Below are positions 10,001 to 17,713 of a stretch of DNA of 64,000 nt, piece by piece (the first letter of the stretch is position 1; every line of letters begins with the position of its first letter). The notes under the pieces are model-generated. The model searched no databases, was not told the origin of the DNA, and saw only the letters and a list, made by a program, of their open reading frames with translations. The translations under genes were made by a program, and so were the position numbers. Source of the stretch: Pseudomonas sp. DNDY-54 (GTDB taxonomy: Bacteria; Pseudomonadota; Gammaproteobacteria; Pseudomonadales; Pseudomonadaceae); NCBI RefSeq assembly GCF_019880365.1, contig NZ_CP082271.1, positions 3,038,001-3,102,000 on the forward strand, in the 5' to 3' direction.

Positions 10001-10258
10001 CGGCCGATTCTGATGACCTCGCTGACCTTCATTCTCGGCATGCTGCCGCTGGTACTGTCCACCGGCGCCGGCGCGGCTGGCCGGGTGGCTGTTGGCACCG
10101 GTGTGATGGGCGGGATGATCGTCGCGACCCTGCTCGGCCTGTTCTACATCCCGCTGTTCTATCTCTCCGTACGCCGCTGGCTGACCAAGCGCCGCCCACC
10201 AACCGCAGAGGACAAGGCGCACGCGGCTGAGGAAGAGGAGGCGCCGGACAATGCATAA
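7091..10258 (+). CDS. RND efflux pump, HAE-1 family (AcrB/MexB/MexF-like)
   Basis: A 1055-residue proton-driven drug exporter of the inner membrane, usual length for HAE-1 pumps. It begins MTPSFFIRRPVFAWVIALGI, the family's conserved N-terminus. The proton-relay residues are intact: Asp408-Asp409 in GTLVDDAIVVVEN (TM4) and Lys939 in SAKNAILIVEF (TM10). Two large periplasmic loops and 12 membrane segments can be followed. HAE-1 membership predicts export of hydrophobic or amphiphilic antimicrobials rather than metals; the exact range cannot be told. The frame overlaps the adaptor by 4 bases and is followed 97 bases later by the outer-membrane factor. Confidence 0.95.
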   Translation: MTPSFFIRRPVFAWVIALGILLGGLLAVRSLPIEQYPSIAPPSLRISVTYPGADASVLETNVTQVIEQELNGVEGFLYMDSSSRSNGSASIELTFESGTDIDIAQMEVQNRLSRVEQRLPEEVRRQGIQVFQASQDFLLIISLFSENGTMSTLELGHFSTTRVLDELRRVQGVGDIREFYTAYAMRIWLNPDRLASFGLSAADVLRAVQEQNSQSAGGALGDLPLADDIEINAPLETRGRFSTPEEFASIILRATPDGSAIRLKDVARVELGAQNYTSRSELNGQPAAGLAVQLTPGANALDTAAAVKQRMNELAEGFPEDIGWTVPFDSTPFISSSIQQVVVTLLQAMALVVLVMLLFLQNWRTTVIPTIVIPITLAGTCLGLWIAGFSINLLSLFGMVLAIGTLVDDAIVVVENVKRIMDEEQLPPYQATVKAMEQVTAPIIGTTLALIAVFVPLAFFPGSTGGIYRQFAITLSIAVATSTVLALVLTPALCAALLKPNQQQDEKPGLSQRIFGPFNRWMDRTTDRYHHAVGGMLAHPLWFLLAFVGLLALTAFLYLRMPSAFLPDEDQGSLMTVIQAPPGATVERTEEAIEQVKAFYAEHPLVEDAITVYGFSFFGQGQAHAMSFVRLIPWDQRTEEGSSAQALVGEAMARFSQIKEARVFALNPPSIPGLGVAGGFTFKLEDRGGMGYSALLDARNQLLGKASESPILQNVRPEGADDAPRLRVNIDRIKARALGLSIDEVNATLAIAFGSAYANDFNRDGRVLQVLLQADAPYRMTPQDVLDLKVINDQGESVPFGAFTSVEWTEGPTQLQRYNGYSALTLSGSAAPSSTTGEAMTEMERLAAELPGGFSYEWTGASLEEQQASGQVGLLLGLSLLVVLMVLAALYESWTVPIAVLLVVPFGALGAVLFAMLRDLPADVYFNVGLVTIIGLSAKNAILIVEFAIEEEGHGKSLTDAVMNAVRLRFRPILMTSLTFILGMLPLVLSTGAGAAGRVAVGTGVMGGMIVATLLGLFYIPLFYLSVRRWLTKRRPPTAEDKAHAAEEEEAPDNA

Positions 10259-10355
10259 CGGGCCGTGGGGAAATGCAAGCGAGGCAGGAAAAGCCGAGCT
10301 AAAAGGGTCGAAACAGCGGTGCTCAGCTGCTGCTCACAAGGACGGCAGGCCGACT

Positions 10356-11903
10356 ATGGTGTCTCGATGGACTGCGTCAGCCGTGCCGCTGCTCGTGGCC
10401 AGTCTGCTAGCCGGCTGCCAACTCGCGCCCCCCCACGATCAGCCGCCCTCTCCCAGCGCTGCGCAGTATTCGGCCGAGTATCAACCGAGGCGCGGCACGG
10501 TACAGGCCAGCGAAATTGCCTGGCGGACGTTTCTCCAAGATCCTCGCCTGCACGCCTACATGACCGCCGCGCTGCAGCGTAATCGGGACCTGCAGATCGC
10601 GGTGGCGCGCATCGAGGAAGCGCGAGGGCAATTCAACGTGCAGGGCGCGGACCGCTACCCCACCCTGGCCGCCACGGCCGACGCCAGCCGCGGCCGCTTC
10701 CCAGCCGGCGGTACAGGCGCAACCGGCACTGGTTCCTCTGGCAGCGGCTCGGCACCGGGCGGCACGAGCGGCCTCTCCGCCGGCTCCGGCGGTCGGGTGA
10801 CAGAACGGTTCTCGGTAGGGCTCGGTATTACCGCGTTCGAGCTCGATTTCTGGGGACGGGTGCGCAACCTCACGGAAGCGGCGCGGGGGCAATACCTGTC
10901 GACCGTTGAGGCGCAACGGGCCTTCCGGCTGTCGCTGATCGCCGATGTGGCGTCGACGTATCTGGCGATCCGCGGTGCCGAAGCACGTATCGATCTCGCT
11001 GAAGCGACCCTGCAAAGTCGCCTCGATGGGCTGCGTATTGCGCGTGTGCGCTTCGACGCCGGCATCACCTCGGCGCTAGACCTGAACCAGGCGCAATCGC
11101 TACTGACGCAAGCCAAAACCGAGTTATCCAGCCTGCGCCTGACACGAGCCGAGCAGATCAACTACCTCACCCTGCTAGTCGGCGGGCCGATGCAACAGGC
11201 ACTGCCAGGACCGTTACCGCTGAACGAACAGATCAACCCGATGACGCTGGACGCAGGGCTTCCCTCCGAGGTGCTGCTGGTTCGGCCGGACATTGTCGGC
11301 GCTGAACAGAACTTGCGTGCGGCACGCGCCAACATCGGTGTCGCACGCGCGGCGTTCTTCCCACAGATGTCGCTGACCGGCAGCTTCGGCTATAGCTCGA
11401 ATGAGCTGAACGGGTTGATCAGCCGCGACAATCGCACCTGGAGTATCGGGCCTTCGATCAGCCTGCCGCTGTTCGATTTCGGTCGTAATCGGGGCAACCT
11501 GACGGTCGCCGAAGCGCGCGAGAACATTGCAGTCGCCGAATACGAGCGTGCCATCGAAACCGCCTTTCGCGAGGTCGCCGATGCGCTTGCCGGGCGCCGT
11601 TACCTGGCCGAGCAGGTAGCCGCACAGGACGAAAATGTCGCAACGCTCAGACGCATTGCCGATCTCGCGCGCGAACGCTACGCCGAAGGCGTAGTGAATT
11701 ACCTGCAGGTGCTCGATGCTGAACGCACGCTATTCGATGCTGAACAGGCGCTCATCGAGGTCAAACGCGCACAGGTGCAAAACCTGGTCGAGCTGTATGT
11801 GGCTCTCGGTGGAGGCACAGCGGCCGAGCCGCCTGCTACCGCGGCAAGCCGACGGACAAACGGTTGCGCCGACGCCGCCCATCCGACCTGCGGGACGGAA
11901 TGA
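10356..11903 (+). CDS. RND outer-membrane channel lipoprotein, NodT/OprM family
   Basis: A TolC-like trimeric channel of 515 residues if started at ATG 10356; an in-frame ATG at 10251 exists but would bury the signal peptide. Residues 1-20 plus Cys21 (LLAGC) form a lipobox. Two repeated outer-membrane-efflux domains follow (helices around 70-110 and 200-270, then 300-500) with the family phrase RPDIVGAEQNLRAARANIGV. Odd feature: residues 116-147 are a Gly/Ser/Thr-rich run (FPAGGTGATGTGSSGSG...) inside the first helical/beta region, where OprM-type proteins normally have a short loop. It completes a three-gene efflux operon. Confidence 0.9.
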   Translation: MVSRWTASAVPLLVASLLAGCQLAPPHDQPPSPSAAQYSAEYQPRRGTVQASEIAWRTFLQDPRLHAYMTAALQRNRDLQIAVARIEEARGQFNVQGADRYPTLAATADASRGRFPAGGTGATGTGSSGSGSAPGGTSGLSAGSGGRVTERFSVGLGITAFELDFWGRVRNLTEAARGQYLSTVEAQRAFRLSLIADVASTYLAIRGAEARIDLAEATLQSRLDGLRIARVRFDAGITSALDLNQAQSLLTQAKTELSSLRLTRAEQINYLTLLVGGPMQQALPGPLPLNEQINPMTLDAGLPSEVLLVRPDIVGAEQNLRAARANIGVARAAFFPQMSLTGSFGYSSNELNGLISRDNRTWSIGPSISLPLFDFGRNRGNLTVAEARENIAVAEYERAIETAFREVADALAGRRYLAEQVAAQDENVATLRRIADLARERYAEGVVNYLQVLDAERTLFDAEQALIEVKRAQVQNLVELYVALGGGTAAEPPATAASRRTNGCADAAHPTCGTE

Positions 11904-11955
11904 CCTGAACGCAGCGAGGGTCAAACCTTAACCATCATCAACCGAGGATCATGCA

Positions 11956-12453
11956 ATGGGCCTGTTCGATACGATCAAAGAGAAGCTAGGCATGGGCGGC
12001 GTGAGCAATGAAGCTCACAAACCTGCTGCGCCGGATTCTGGCACCAACCAGCACGCCACCGATACGGTTGTGGATTCCGAGCGCCCCACCACGGCGAACA
12101 ACGCGACGACCACACCCCCGGGCGTCGGCGGTACTGCAACCGGCATGACCGGCGCAGCCGGCACCGTGAGCACTGCCGGCGCAACCACCAGTGCGGTGGA
12201 CGTACCGGCGAAGCTCGACGGCATGGCCGCCAATCATCCAGAACAGTTGAACTGGCGCACGTCCATCGTCGATCTGCTCAAACTGCTGGGCCTCGATAGC
12301 AGTCTGGAGTCGCGTAAAGAGCTTGCCACCGAGCTGGGTTGCCCGCAGGACAAGATGGCGGATTCGGCTCAGATGAATACCTGGCTGCATCGCACCGTCA
12401 TGCACAAGCTCGCCGAACACGGCGGCACCGTGCCTCCGGAACTTCGCACCTGA
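11956..12453 (+). CDS. DUF3597 family protein
   Basis: A 165-residue protein with three parts: a short amphipathic N-terminus (MGLFDTIKEKLGMGG), a low-complexity Ala/Thr/Gly linker (about residues 25-85), and a compact C-terminal domain (VDVPAKLDGMAANHPEQLNW to the end) typical of DUF3597. The final part, ELGCPQDKMADSAQMNTWLH, is the family's conserved region. No signal peptide. The family has no known function; it is found beside stress-related genes in many proteobacteria. A ribosome site (GAGGATC) precedes the ATG. It stands 52 bases after the efflux operon and could be read through from it. Confidence 0.8.
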   Translation: MGLFDTIKEKLGMGGVSNEAHKPAAPDSGTNQHATDTVVDSERPTTANNATTTPPGVGGTATGMTGAAGTVSTAGATTSAVDVPAKLDGMAANHPEQLNWRTSIVDLLKLLGLDSSLESRKELATELGCPQDKMADSAQMNTWLHRTVMHKLAEHGGTVPPELRT

Positions 12454-12496
12454 GAGTAAGCCAGGTCTAGTCGTTCGCGGTGCAGCAGTGGGCAGT

Positions 12497-12568
12497 GATC
12501 GCCAGCAAGCTGGCTCCTACAAAAACAGGCAACACGCGCCGTTCCGTAGGAGCGAGCTTGCTCGCGAA
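12497..12568. repeat. Pair of Pseudomonas REP elements in opposite orientation
   Basis: Two copies of the common Pseudomonas REP palindrome, one inverted at 12497-12520 (GCCAGCAAGCTGGCTCCTAC) and one direct at 12546-12568 (GTAGGAGCGAGCTTGCTCGC), separated by 25 bases. They sit in the convergent space between DUF3597 and the inositol-monophosphatase gene, the usual position for such elements, which act in transcript-end protection or gyrase/IHF binding. Confidence 0.85.
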
Positions 12569-12633
12569 TTGAGCGTGAATGATTGATCGTCTCCATGCTC
12601 CGCCATGGGTACGCTCCCGCGTGCAGGGTCCGT

Positions 12634-13458
12634 TTAGCCGTCCAGCGAAGGTCCGATCATCTCGGCAAGCTGTGGATACACGCCCGGGCAAGCGACGAGA
12701 TACGGATTTCCCCGCAACAACCCATCGTTACGGAAGAAGTCGTTCACCTGTCCGCCCGCTTCTTTCACCAGCACCAGGCCGGCCATGCAATCCCAGCTTT
12801 TAAGCTCGGTCTCGTAATAGCCAAGCAAACGTCCGGCGGCTACGTAGGCGGTCATCAGCGCGCCGGAGCCATTGCGAAAAAACATCCCGCCTTCAGCCAG
12901 CAGCTTCTCCAGGAAGGGAATGAAGTGTTCCTTGCCGCGCGGATGGAAGGTTCCGGTGGCGGTAACGCCCTGCCCCACGTGAGTCGCGCGACTCACGCTC
13001 AGCGGCGTGTCGTTGACGAAGGCGCCGTGGCCCAGGCAGCCATGAAACAGCTCATCGTGGTTGGGGTCGGCGATGGCGCCCAGATGCGGCTCGCCATCGA
13101 TCAGCAGACCGATCGACACACACCAGTTATGCAGGCCGTTAACGAAGCAAGCCGTCCCGTCGATGGGGTCGATCACCCACACACAGCGGGCACCGAGATC
13201 GGCTGAGCCACTTTCTTCACCAAGAAAGCCGTCTTCCGGGAAGCGTTCGGCCAATCGGCCACGGATGAAATCTTCGATCTGCTTGTCAGCGATGCTGACC
13301 ACATCCTGCAGATCATTGCCCTTGTGTTCGACCGTCAAGGCTTCACGCCGGCGGTAGTAATCCATGCCGAGTTGTGCCGCCTCGAGGGCCAGCGCTTTTG
13401 CGCAGGCGTAGCGGGCAGCGATATCAAGGGCGTTGGCTGCCGAGTCGTCGGAATTCAT
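12634..13458 (-). CDS. Inositol monophosphatase family phosphatase
   Basis: A 274-residue soluble Mg-dependent phosphatase of the IMPase/FBPase/CysQ superfamily. All metal-site motifs are visible: GEES (about residue 102), DPIDGT (about 117), and WDCMAG near residue 223 in place of the usual WDxAA. The superfamily dephosphorylates inositol phosphates, PAP or histidinol phosphate; the substrate cannot be assigned. It is not the suhB gene by context, which is normally beside trmJ/iscR. Downstream of the catalase on the same strand with a 136-base gap, so a separate unit is likely. Confidence 0.87.
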   Translation of the reverse strand: MNSDDSAANALDIAARYACAKALALEAAQLGMDYYRRREALTVEHKGNDLQDVVSIADKQIEDFIRGRLAERFPEDGFLGEESGSADLGARCVWVIDPIDGTACFVNGLHNWCVSIGLLIDGEPHLGAIADPNHDELFHGCLGHGAFVNDTPLSVSRATHVGQGVTATGTFHPRGKEHFIPFLEKLLAEGGMFFRNGSGALMTAYVAAGRLLGYYETELKSWDCMAGLVLVKEAGGQVNDFFRNDGLLRGNPYLVACPGVYPQLAEMIGPSLDG

Positions 13459-13594
13459 GAGTGTCCTTTTTGCAGCACAAATCTAAAGCGGAGCGCGAAG
13501 CCGCGCGGGAGTGGCCGATTCTAGTGAATCGCCCCGGGCAGACAAGCGCAACGCGAGGCGGCGGCTCCAGCACGCCGCCGCGCGTTCGGCCTTG

Positions 13595-15199
13595 CTAGCG
13601 TTTGACGCTCGGCTGGGTAGCGTTGCGCGTATTACTACCCTCGGCCTCGCCGCTGCTATATGTCGCACCCGCGAGGTTGTCGCCCGGTGCCGCACGCCCT
13701 TCCAATGGTGGCAGTGCCTTGGCCTTCTCGATGTCCACGCCCACCCCGTCTGCGAGTCGCTGACCGTAATCCGGATCGCAGTGCCAGAAATGCCAGATCA
13801 TCCGCAGGCAGATGTGCTCAGGGCATTCCTTGAGGTCGGCGGTGATATTGGCGATCAGGTCGTCGCGCTCCCAGTCTTCGAAGGTGCGGTAACGCTCTCC
13901 GGCCTGGTGATAGTCCGCTGCGGTTTTGGTCGTTTGATATCGCCCGAGATGCCCTTCAACCCATTGGTGGTAGTCCGGCCTCGGCTTGGGAGCTTCGGTC
14001 AGGCCGCCCATCGAGCTGGGCTCATAGTTGACGTGCGGGTTTTCCCCACCCGTGTCGACGAAATGCGCCATCGACCCATCGCGCTGGTTGGTCGCAGCCG
14101 GCGTTCTGGGTGCGTTGATTGGCAGCTGCAGGTAGTTGGCACCGACGCGGTAACGCTGGGTGTCGGAATAGGACAGCGTCCGCCCTTGCAGCATTTTGTC
14201 ATCGGAGAAGTCGATGCCGTCTACCAGTACGCCTGTTCCGAAAGCGGCCTGCTCCGTTTCAGCGAAGAAGTTCGACGGGTTGCGATCGAGTACCAGACGC
14301 CCCACCGGCAGCAGAGGGAACTGGTCTTCGGGCCAGCGCTTGGTATCGTCCAGCGGATCGAAGTCCAGCTCGTCATGCGGGTCGTCGGACATGATCTGCA
14401 CACACATTTCCCATTCGGGGAAATCGCCGCGATCGATGGCATCGTAAAGGTCGCGGGTGGCATGACCGACGTCCTTCATCTGGATATCGGCGGCCTGCTG
14501 CGCGGTAAGGTTCTTCACCCCAAGCTTGGGCTCGAAGGAGAATTTGCAGAGCACCGCTTCGCCCTTGTCGTTGACCAACTTGTAGGTGTTTACGCTCGAA
14601 CCCTGCATGTGGCGGTAGTCGGCTGGGATGCCCCAGGGGCTCTTGACCCACGTCACCATGTGCAGCGCTTCGGGATGATGCTGGACAAAATCATAGAAAC
14701 GCCAGGCTTCCTGACGGTTCGAAATCGGGTCCGGTTTGAAGGCATGGATCATGTCCGGAAACTTGATCGCATCGCGGATGAAGAACACCTTGAGGTTATT
14801 GCCCACCAGGTCCCAGTTACCGTCCTCGGTATAGAACTTGATGGCAAACCCACGCGGATCACGCGCGGTTTCAGGCGACTCCTTGCCGCCGATCACGGTC
14901 GAAAACCGCAGGAAGACCGGCGTGCGTGTGCCCGTGTTGGTCAGCACCTTGGCACGGGTGTACTTGCTGGCTGGCTCGTCGCCAATCTTGCCGTAGGGCT
15001 CGAACCAGCCATGCGCCGCGGTGCCGCGAGCATGGACCACGCGCTCGGGAATCCGCTCCCGGTCAAAGTGGGTGATCTTCTCGATGAATTGATAGTTCTC
15101 CAGCGTGGCCGGGCCACGCTCACCCACACTGCGCAGGCTCTGATTATCGGAGACGGGGTGGCCCTGTCGGGTCGTGAGTGTGTTTCGTTCTTCAGTCAT
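13595..15199 (-). CDS. Monofunctional heme catalase, clade 1 type
   Basis: A 534-residue catalase that dismutates hydrogen peroxide. The distal His56 (VVHARGTAAHG), the catalytic Asn in DLVGNNLKVFF (134-135) and the proximal heme ligand Tyr344 in RTLSYSDTQRYR are all present. The following GANYLQLPINAP resembles the plant-like clade 1 rather than KatA (clade 3) of P. aeruginosa. A 40-residue low-complexity tail (from about 495) extends the usual core. No signal peptide, so cytoplasmic. Upstream is a DUF2789 gene on the same strand. A long frame on the opposite strand is a codon-bias shadow. Confidence 0.93.
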   Translation of the reverse strand: MTEERNTLTTRQGHPVSDNQSLRSVGERGPATLENYQFIEKITHFDRERIPERVVHARGTAAHGWFEPYGKIGDEPASKYTRAKVLTNTGTRTPVFLRFSTVIGGKESPETARDPRGFAIKFYTEDGNWDLVGNNLKVFFIRDAIKFPDMIHAFKPDPISNRQEAWRFYDFVQHHPEALHMVTWVKSPWGIPADYRHMQGSSVNTYKLVNDKGEAVLCKFSFEPKLGVKNLTAQQAADIQMKDVGHATRDLYDAIDRGDFPEWEMCVQIMSDDPHDELDFDPLDDTKRWPEDQFPLLPVGRLVLDRNPSNFFAETEQAAFGTGVLVDGIDFSDDKMLQGRTLSYSDTQRYRVGANYLQLPINAPRTPAATNQRDGSMAHFVDTGGENPHVNYEPSSMGGLTEAPKPRPDYHQWVEGHLGRYQTTKTAADYHQAGERYRTFEDWERDDLIANITADLKECPEHICLRMIWHFWHCDPDYGQRLADGVGVDIEKAKALPPLEGRAAPGDNLAGATYSSGEAEGSNTRNATQPSVKR

Positions 15200-15320
15200 G
15201 ACGGCTCCTGAAAAGTCGAGGCGGGAGTTGTTTAGGCGCCACCAGCCGACCCGGGTTCTACATGCAGAAGACTATCTGACCGATAGACAAACTAACCCGC
15301 CGCCAAACGCCTGGAAGGAC

Positions 15321-15569
15321 TCAGGGTTGCTTCTGTTCTTCATGGAGGCGGACATTGAGCTCGTCGACAATAGGTGCCCATTCAGCGTCTTCGATCCATT
15401 CGTCGCGCAGTAGCGCGCGTTGCCCTTCGTTCCAGAACGGGGCTTCGGCAAGCTTCATGTGATTGGGTAGCGGGGCGTGATCAGCGATGAAATTGTCGAT
15501 GCTGGCTGGGTCTGAAGGCAGGCCAAGCTGCTCGAACAGTGTGCTCATGTCTTTGTTGGGAAGTTCCAT
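15321..15569 (-). CDS. DUF2789 family protein
   Basis: An 82-residue acidic protein beginning MELPNKDMSTLFEQLGLPSD and containing FIADHAPLPNHMKLAEAPFW and RALLRDEWIEDAEW, the conserved core of DUF2789. Such proteins are short, helical and restricted mostly to gammaproteobacteria; no function is known. It lies 121 bases upstream of the catalase on the same strand, which may be co-expression or chance. Confidence 0.8.
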   Translation of the reverse strand: MELPNKDMSTLFEQLGLPSDPASIDNFIADHAPLPNHMKLAEAPFWNEGQRALLRDEWIEDAEWAPIVDELNVRLHEEQKQP

Positions 15570-15729
15570 TCAAACGACTCCTCACCTGATTGTTTCGCAC
15601 CCGCCGAAATGCGGGCGATGCGTACAGTAGAGGTTGCGGTGAGCCCAACAGTTCAACAAACGGGACGCCCTGGGAAGATGGTCACTGAGGAACGAAGCGG
15701 GCCCCGCCGAGGCGCGGCCCGCTAGAAGC

Positions 15730-15990
15730 TCAGGCGGCTTTGTCGAATAAATGTCTTCCCTGATCCAGGCATTGGTCCACCAACCATTTGCCATGGGCGA
15801 TGGATGCCCGCTGCGCCTGCTCGAGTTCCGCCATGAAGGCGTGCCCAACCGGAAGCGCCATACGCCGGGTAGTCTGTCCCTGATGATTACTGATTCGGCA
15901 ACCGCCGGCCCAGGGCGTCGGTGTACCGGGATGTTCCATTACTTCTGCGGTAATGACGTGATCGCGGTATTCGCATTGCATCATGGTCAT
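15730..15990 (-). CDS. Conserved-looking small hypothetical protein
   Basis: An 86-residue protein (MTMMQCEYRDHVITAEVMEH at its start) with a beta-rich N-terminal half and a helical C-terminal half ending GKWLVDQCLDQGRHLFDKAA. No signal peptide or membrane segment. A good ribosome site (GAGGTG, 6 bases before ATG) and normal codon use support it. I do not recognise the family. Confidence 0.6.
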   Translation of the reverse strand: MTMMQCEYRDHVITAEVMEHPGTPTPWAGGCRISNHQGQTTRRMALPVGHAFMAELEQAQRASIAHGKWLVDQCLDQGRHLFDKAA

Positions 15991-16295
15991 GGTGACACCT
16001 CGCTGCTAATGGCCAAAGCCGCTAAGGAAGCGACACTCGCGGCCGGATGAACCCCCTTTTCGTCAAGGTCCGCCACGAGCCTAGCGCACCATAAAACTAT
16101 GGCGCGCCCCATGGGGTACCTCAGATGTGTATAGCACAGACGCGCCAATAATCAGGACCGATGGTCGCGTAACGGATAGCCGCGGACGGAACGCCAGATG
16201 CTAGGCCGGAGCGCCAGACAACGGAGCGGTGCCTGCGTTTTCAGAGGGCTGCGAGGCGGGATAAACGCCCGCCTGGGGAAGGCGGGCAAGAGGGG
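15991..16295. other. 305-base gap with an unusual restriction-site-like patch
   Basis: No gene seen. At 16101-16120 three palindromes abut exactly: GGCGCGCC, CCATGG and GGTACC. They are followed by TCAGATGTGTATA (16121-16133), which matches the first bases of the Tn5 mosaic end but then diverges (GCACAG instead of AGAGACAG). The rest is ordinary GC-rich sequence. Confidence 0.5.
16264..16287 (-). terminator. Hairpin terminator of the HPF/RaiA gene
   Basis: On the minus strand GCCCGCC, a 7-base loop and GGCGGGC are followed by GTTTAT. The stem lies 9 bases after the stop of the ribosome-hibernation gene. The T-run is short. Confidence 0.55.
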
Positions 16296-16715
16296 TCAGG
16301 AGGTGCGAAGTTGTTCGTCAGCTAGAAAATCTTCTTCCAGCAAGGCATCCCGGCCTTCGACTTCCAGCGTCTCGCCTTCGACAGGCGTCGGCGCCGAGGC
16401 GCGCTTGCTGCGCAATCTGCCGAACTGATGCTTGAGGGCGTTGTTGAGCTTACCGATGGCGCCATCCACGGCCAGTTCAACCGATGCCGCCTTGTGGGTG
16501 ACCGACACCGGCTGCTGGCCTTTGGGCCGGGCCTCGATCTGGCAGCGCTTGTCATAAGCGCCGGCCTTTACGCCATTCTCGTCGTTCAGATGCACCACGA
16601 TGCGGGTGACTTCGTCATCGAATCGATCCAGCTTGTCAGCGACATTGCTGCTGACCCAGTCTACGAGACGGGCGCTTCCTTCGATGTGGTTATCGCTATG
16701 TACTTGGATCTGCAT
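16296..16715 (-). CDS. HPF/RaiA family ribosome-associated protein
   Basis: A 139-residue relative of hibernation-promoting factor / RaiA, which binds the 30S subunit in the tRNA/mRNA channel in stationary phase. The core MQIQVHSDNHIEGSARLVDW to about residue 100 carries the beta-alpha-beta-beta-beta-alpha pattern (VTRIVVHLNDENGVKAG, RCQIEARPKGQQPVSVTHKA). The C-terminal 35 residues are charged and disordered; the dimerisation domain of long HPF is absent. It is not the rpoN-linked hpf, so it is a paralogue. Start chosen at 16715 with a GAGGGAAG ribosome site. Confidence 0.82.
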   Translation of the reverse strand: MQIQVHSDNHIEGSARLVDWVSSNVADKLDRFDDEVTRIVVHLNDENGVKAGAYDKRCQIEARPKGQQPVSVTHKAASVELAVDGAIGKLNNALKHQFGRLRSKRASAPTPVEGETLEVEGRDALLEEDFLADEQLRTS

Positions 16716-16875
16716 ATGCTCTTCCCTCTACGCGATCTAGGTAACCACCGTTCAGCCACAAACGGCCTGAGCTAGGAATGCCACTGTTGGCGAGATTAAG
16801 CAAGGCCAACGCAACGGTCTGCCCAACGCAGTGCAACCAAGCCTGTGCCGATCCAATCCTTCAGTCAGCCGGCGA

Positions 16876-17658
16876 TCACGTCGCGCCGGTCAGCTTCTTC
16901 TTCGGGTAGATGTCGTAGCGGCTGGATTTGCCTTCCAGGCTGTAACCCGGCTTGGCACCCTCGATGGTCGGCGCCTTGCGTGGCCGCTTCACCACAACGC
17001 GGTGTGTGGCCAAGGCCAGCGCCTGTTCAAGCAAGGCGCCGGCGTCCAGGTCATCCCCGACGAAGGGACGGAACAGGCGCATCTCCTTCTTCACCAGCGC
17101 GCTTTTTTCCCGGTGTGGAAACATTGGATCGAGGTAAATCACTTGGGGTGGCTCGCCTTCCCAGTCGCGCATCAACGCGATGGCATTGCCCGTTCGCAAC
17201 ACCATGCGCTCGACGATCGGCCGTACCTCGGCGTCCTCACGGCCACGCGCCAGACCGTCTTCCAGCAGCGCCGCAATCAGGGGTTGACGCTCGAACAGCA
17301 CCACCTCGCAGCCGAGCGTCGCCAGCACGAACGCGTCGCGGCCGAGCCCGGCCGTGGCGTCCAGTACGCTGGGGCGGATGCCAGGCTGAATGCCGACCGC
17401 CTTGGCAATCATCTGCCCGCTGCCGCCGCCGAACTGACGCCGGTGGGCAGCGCCACCTTCAACGAAATCCACCCGCACCGGCCCCGGCGCCTGCGGCTCA
17501 AGTAATTGCAGCTGGAGCCCGGCTTCGCCCAGCTGCAGGGCGAACTGCGCACCCTCTGCCTGGGTCGGCAAGCCCAGCCGCGATGCCCAGACACGTGCCC
17601 GCTCAGCAAACTGAGGGCCGAGGGCTTCGACACGAACCAACGGGGGGGAGGCAGTCAT
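16876..17658 (-). CDS. rsmJ: 16S rRNA (guanine(1516)-N(2))-methyltransferase
   Basis: A 260-residue SAM-dependent methyltransferase of the RsmJ (YhiQ) family, which methylates G1516 of 16S rRNA. Recognised by the SAM motif SVLDATAGLGRDAFVLATLG (about 115-134), the catalytic-region phrase VIYLDPMFPHREKSALVKKE, and RVVVKRPRKAP near the C-terminus. Length agrees with the family. The neighbours rsmJ, extensin-like, DUF72 and tsaB-adk-ppc follow the order I recall from Pseudomonas genomes. Confidence 0.92.
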   Translation of the reverse strand: MTASPPLVRVEALGPQFAERARVWASRLGLPTQAEGAQFALQLGEAGLQLQLLEPQAPGPVRVDFVEGGAAHRRQFGGGSGQMIAKAVGIQPGIRPSVLDATAGLGRDAFVLATLGCEVVLFERQPLIAALLEDGLARGREDAEVRPIVERMVLRTGNAIALMRDWEGEPPQVIYLDPMFPHREKSALVKKEMRLFRPFVGDDLDAGALLEQALALATHRVVVKRPRKAPTIEGAKPGYSLEGKSSRYDIYPKKKLTGAT

Positions 17659-17713
17659 AAGTGGCTCGCCGGCAGAAAACGCCGCATTCTGCCAGACACG
17701 CGCGCGACACGCC

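Noticed and set aside
13511..15211. 566-codon open frame on the plus strand
   Set aside because: It lies exactly opposite the intact catalase gene. Long antisense frames are a normal result of high-GC third-position bias, and the translation shows no domain.
16121..16140. Tn5 or IS50 transposon end
   Set aside because: Only the first 11-13 bases agree; the last bases differ, there is no second end, no transposase and no visible target duplication. Kept as an oddity, not as a mobile element.
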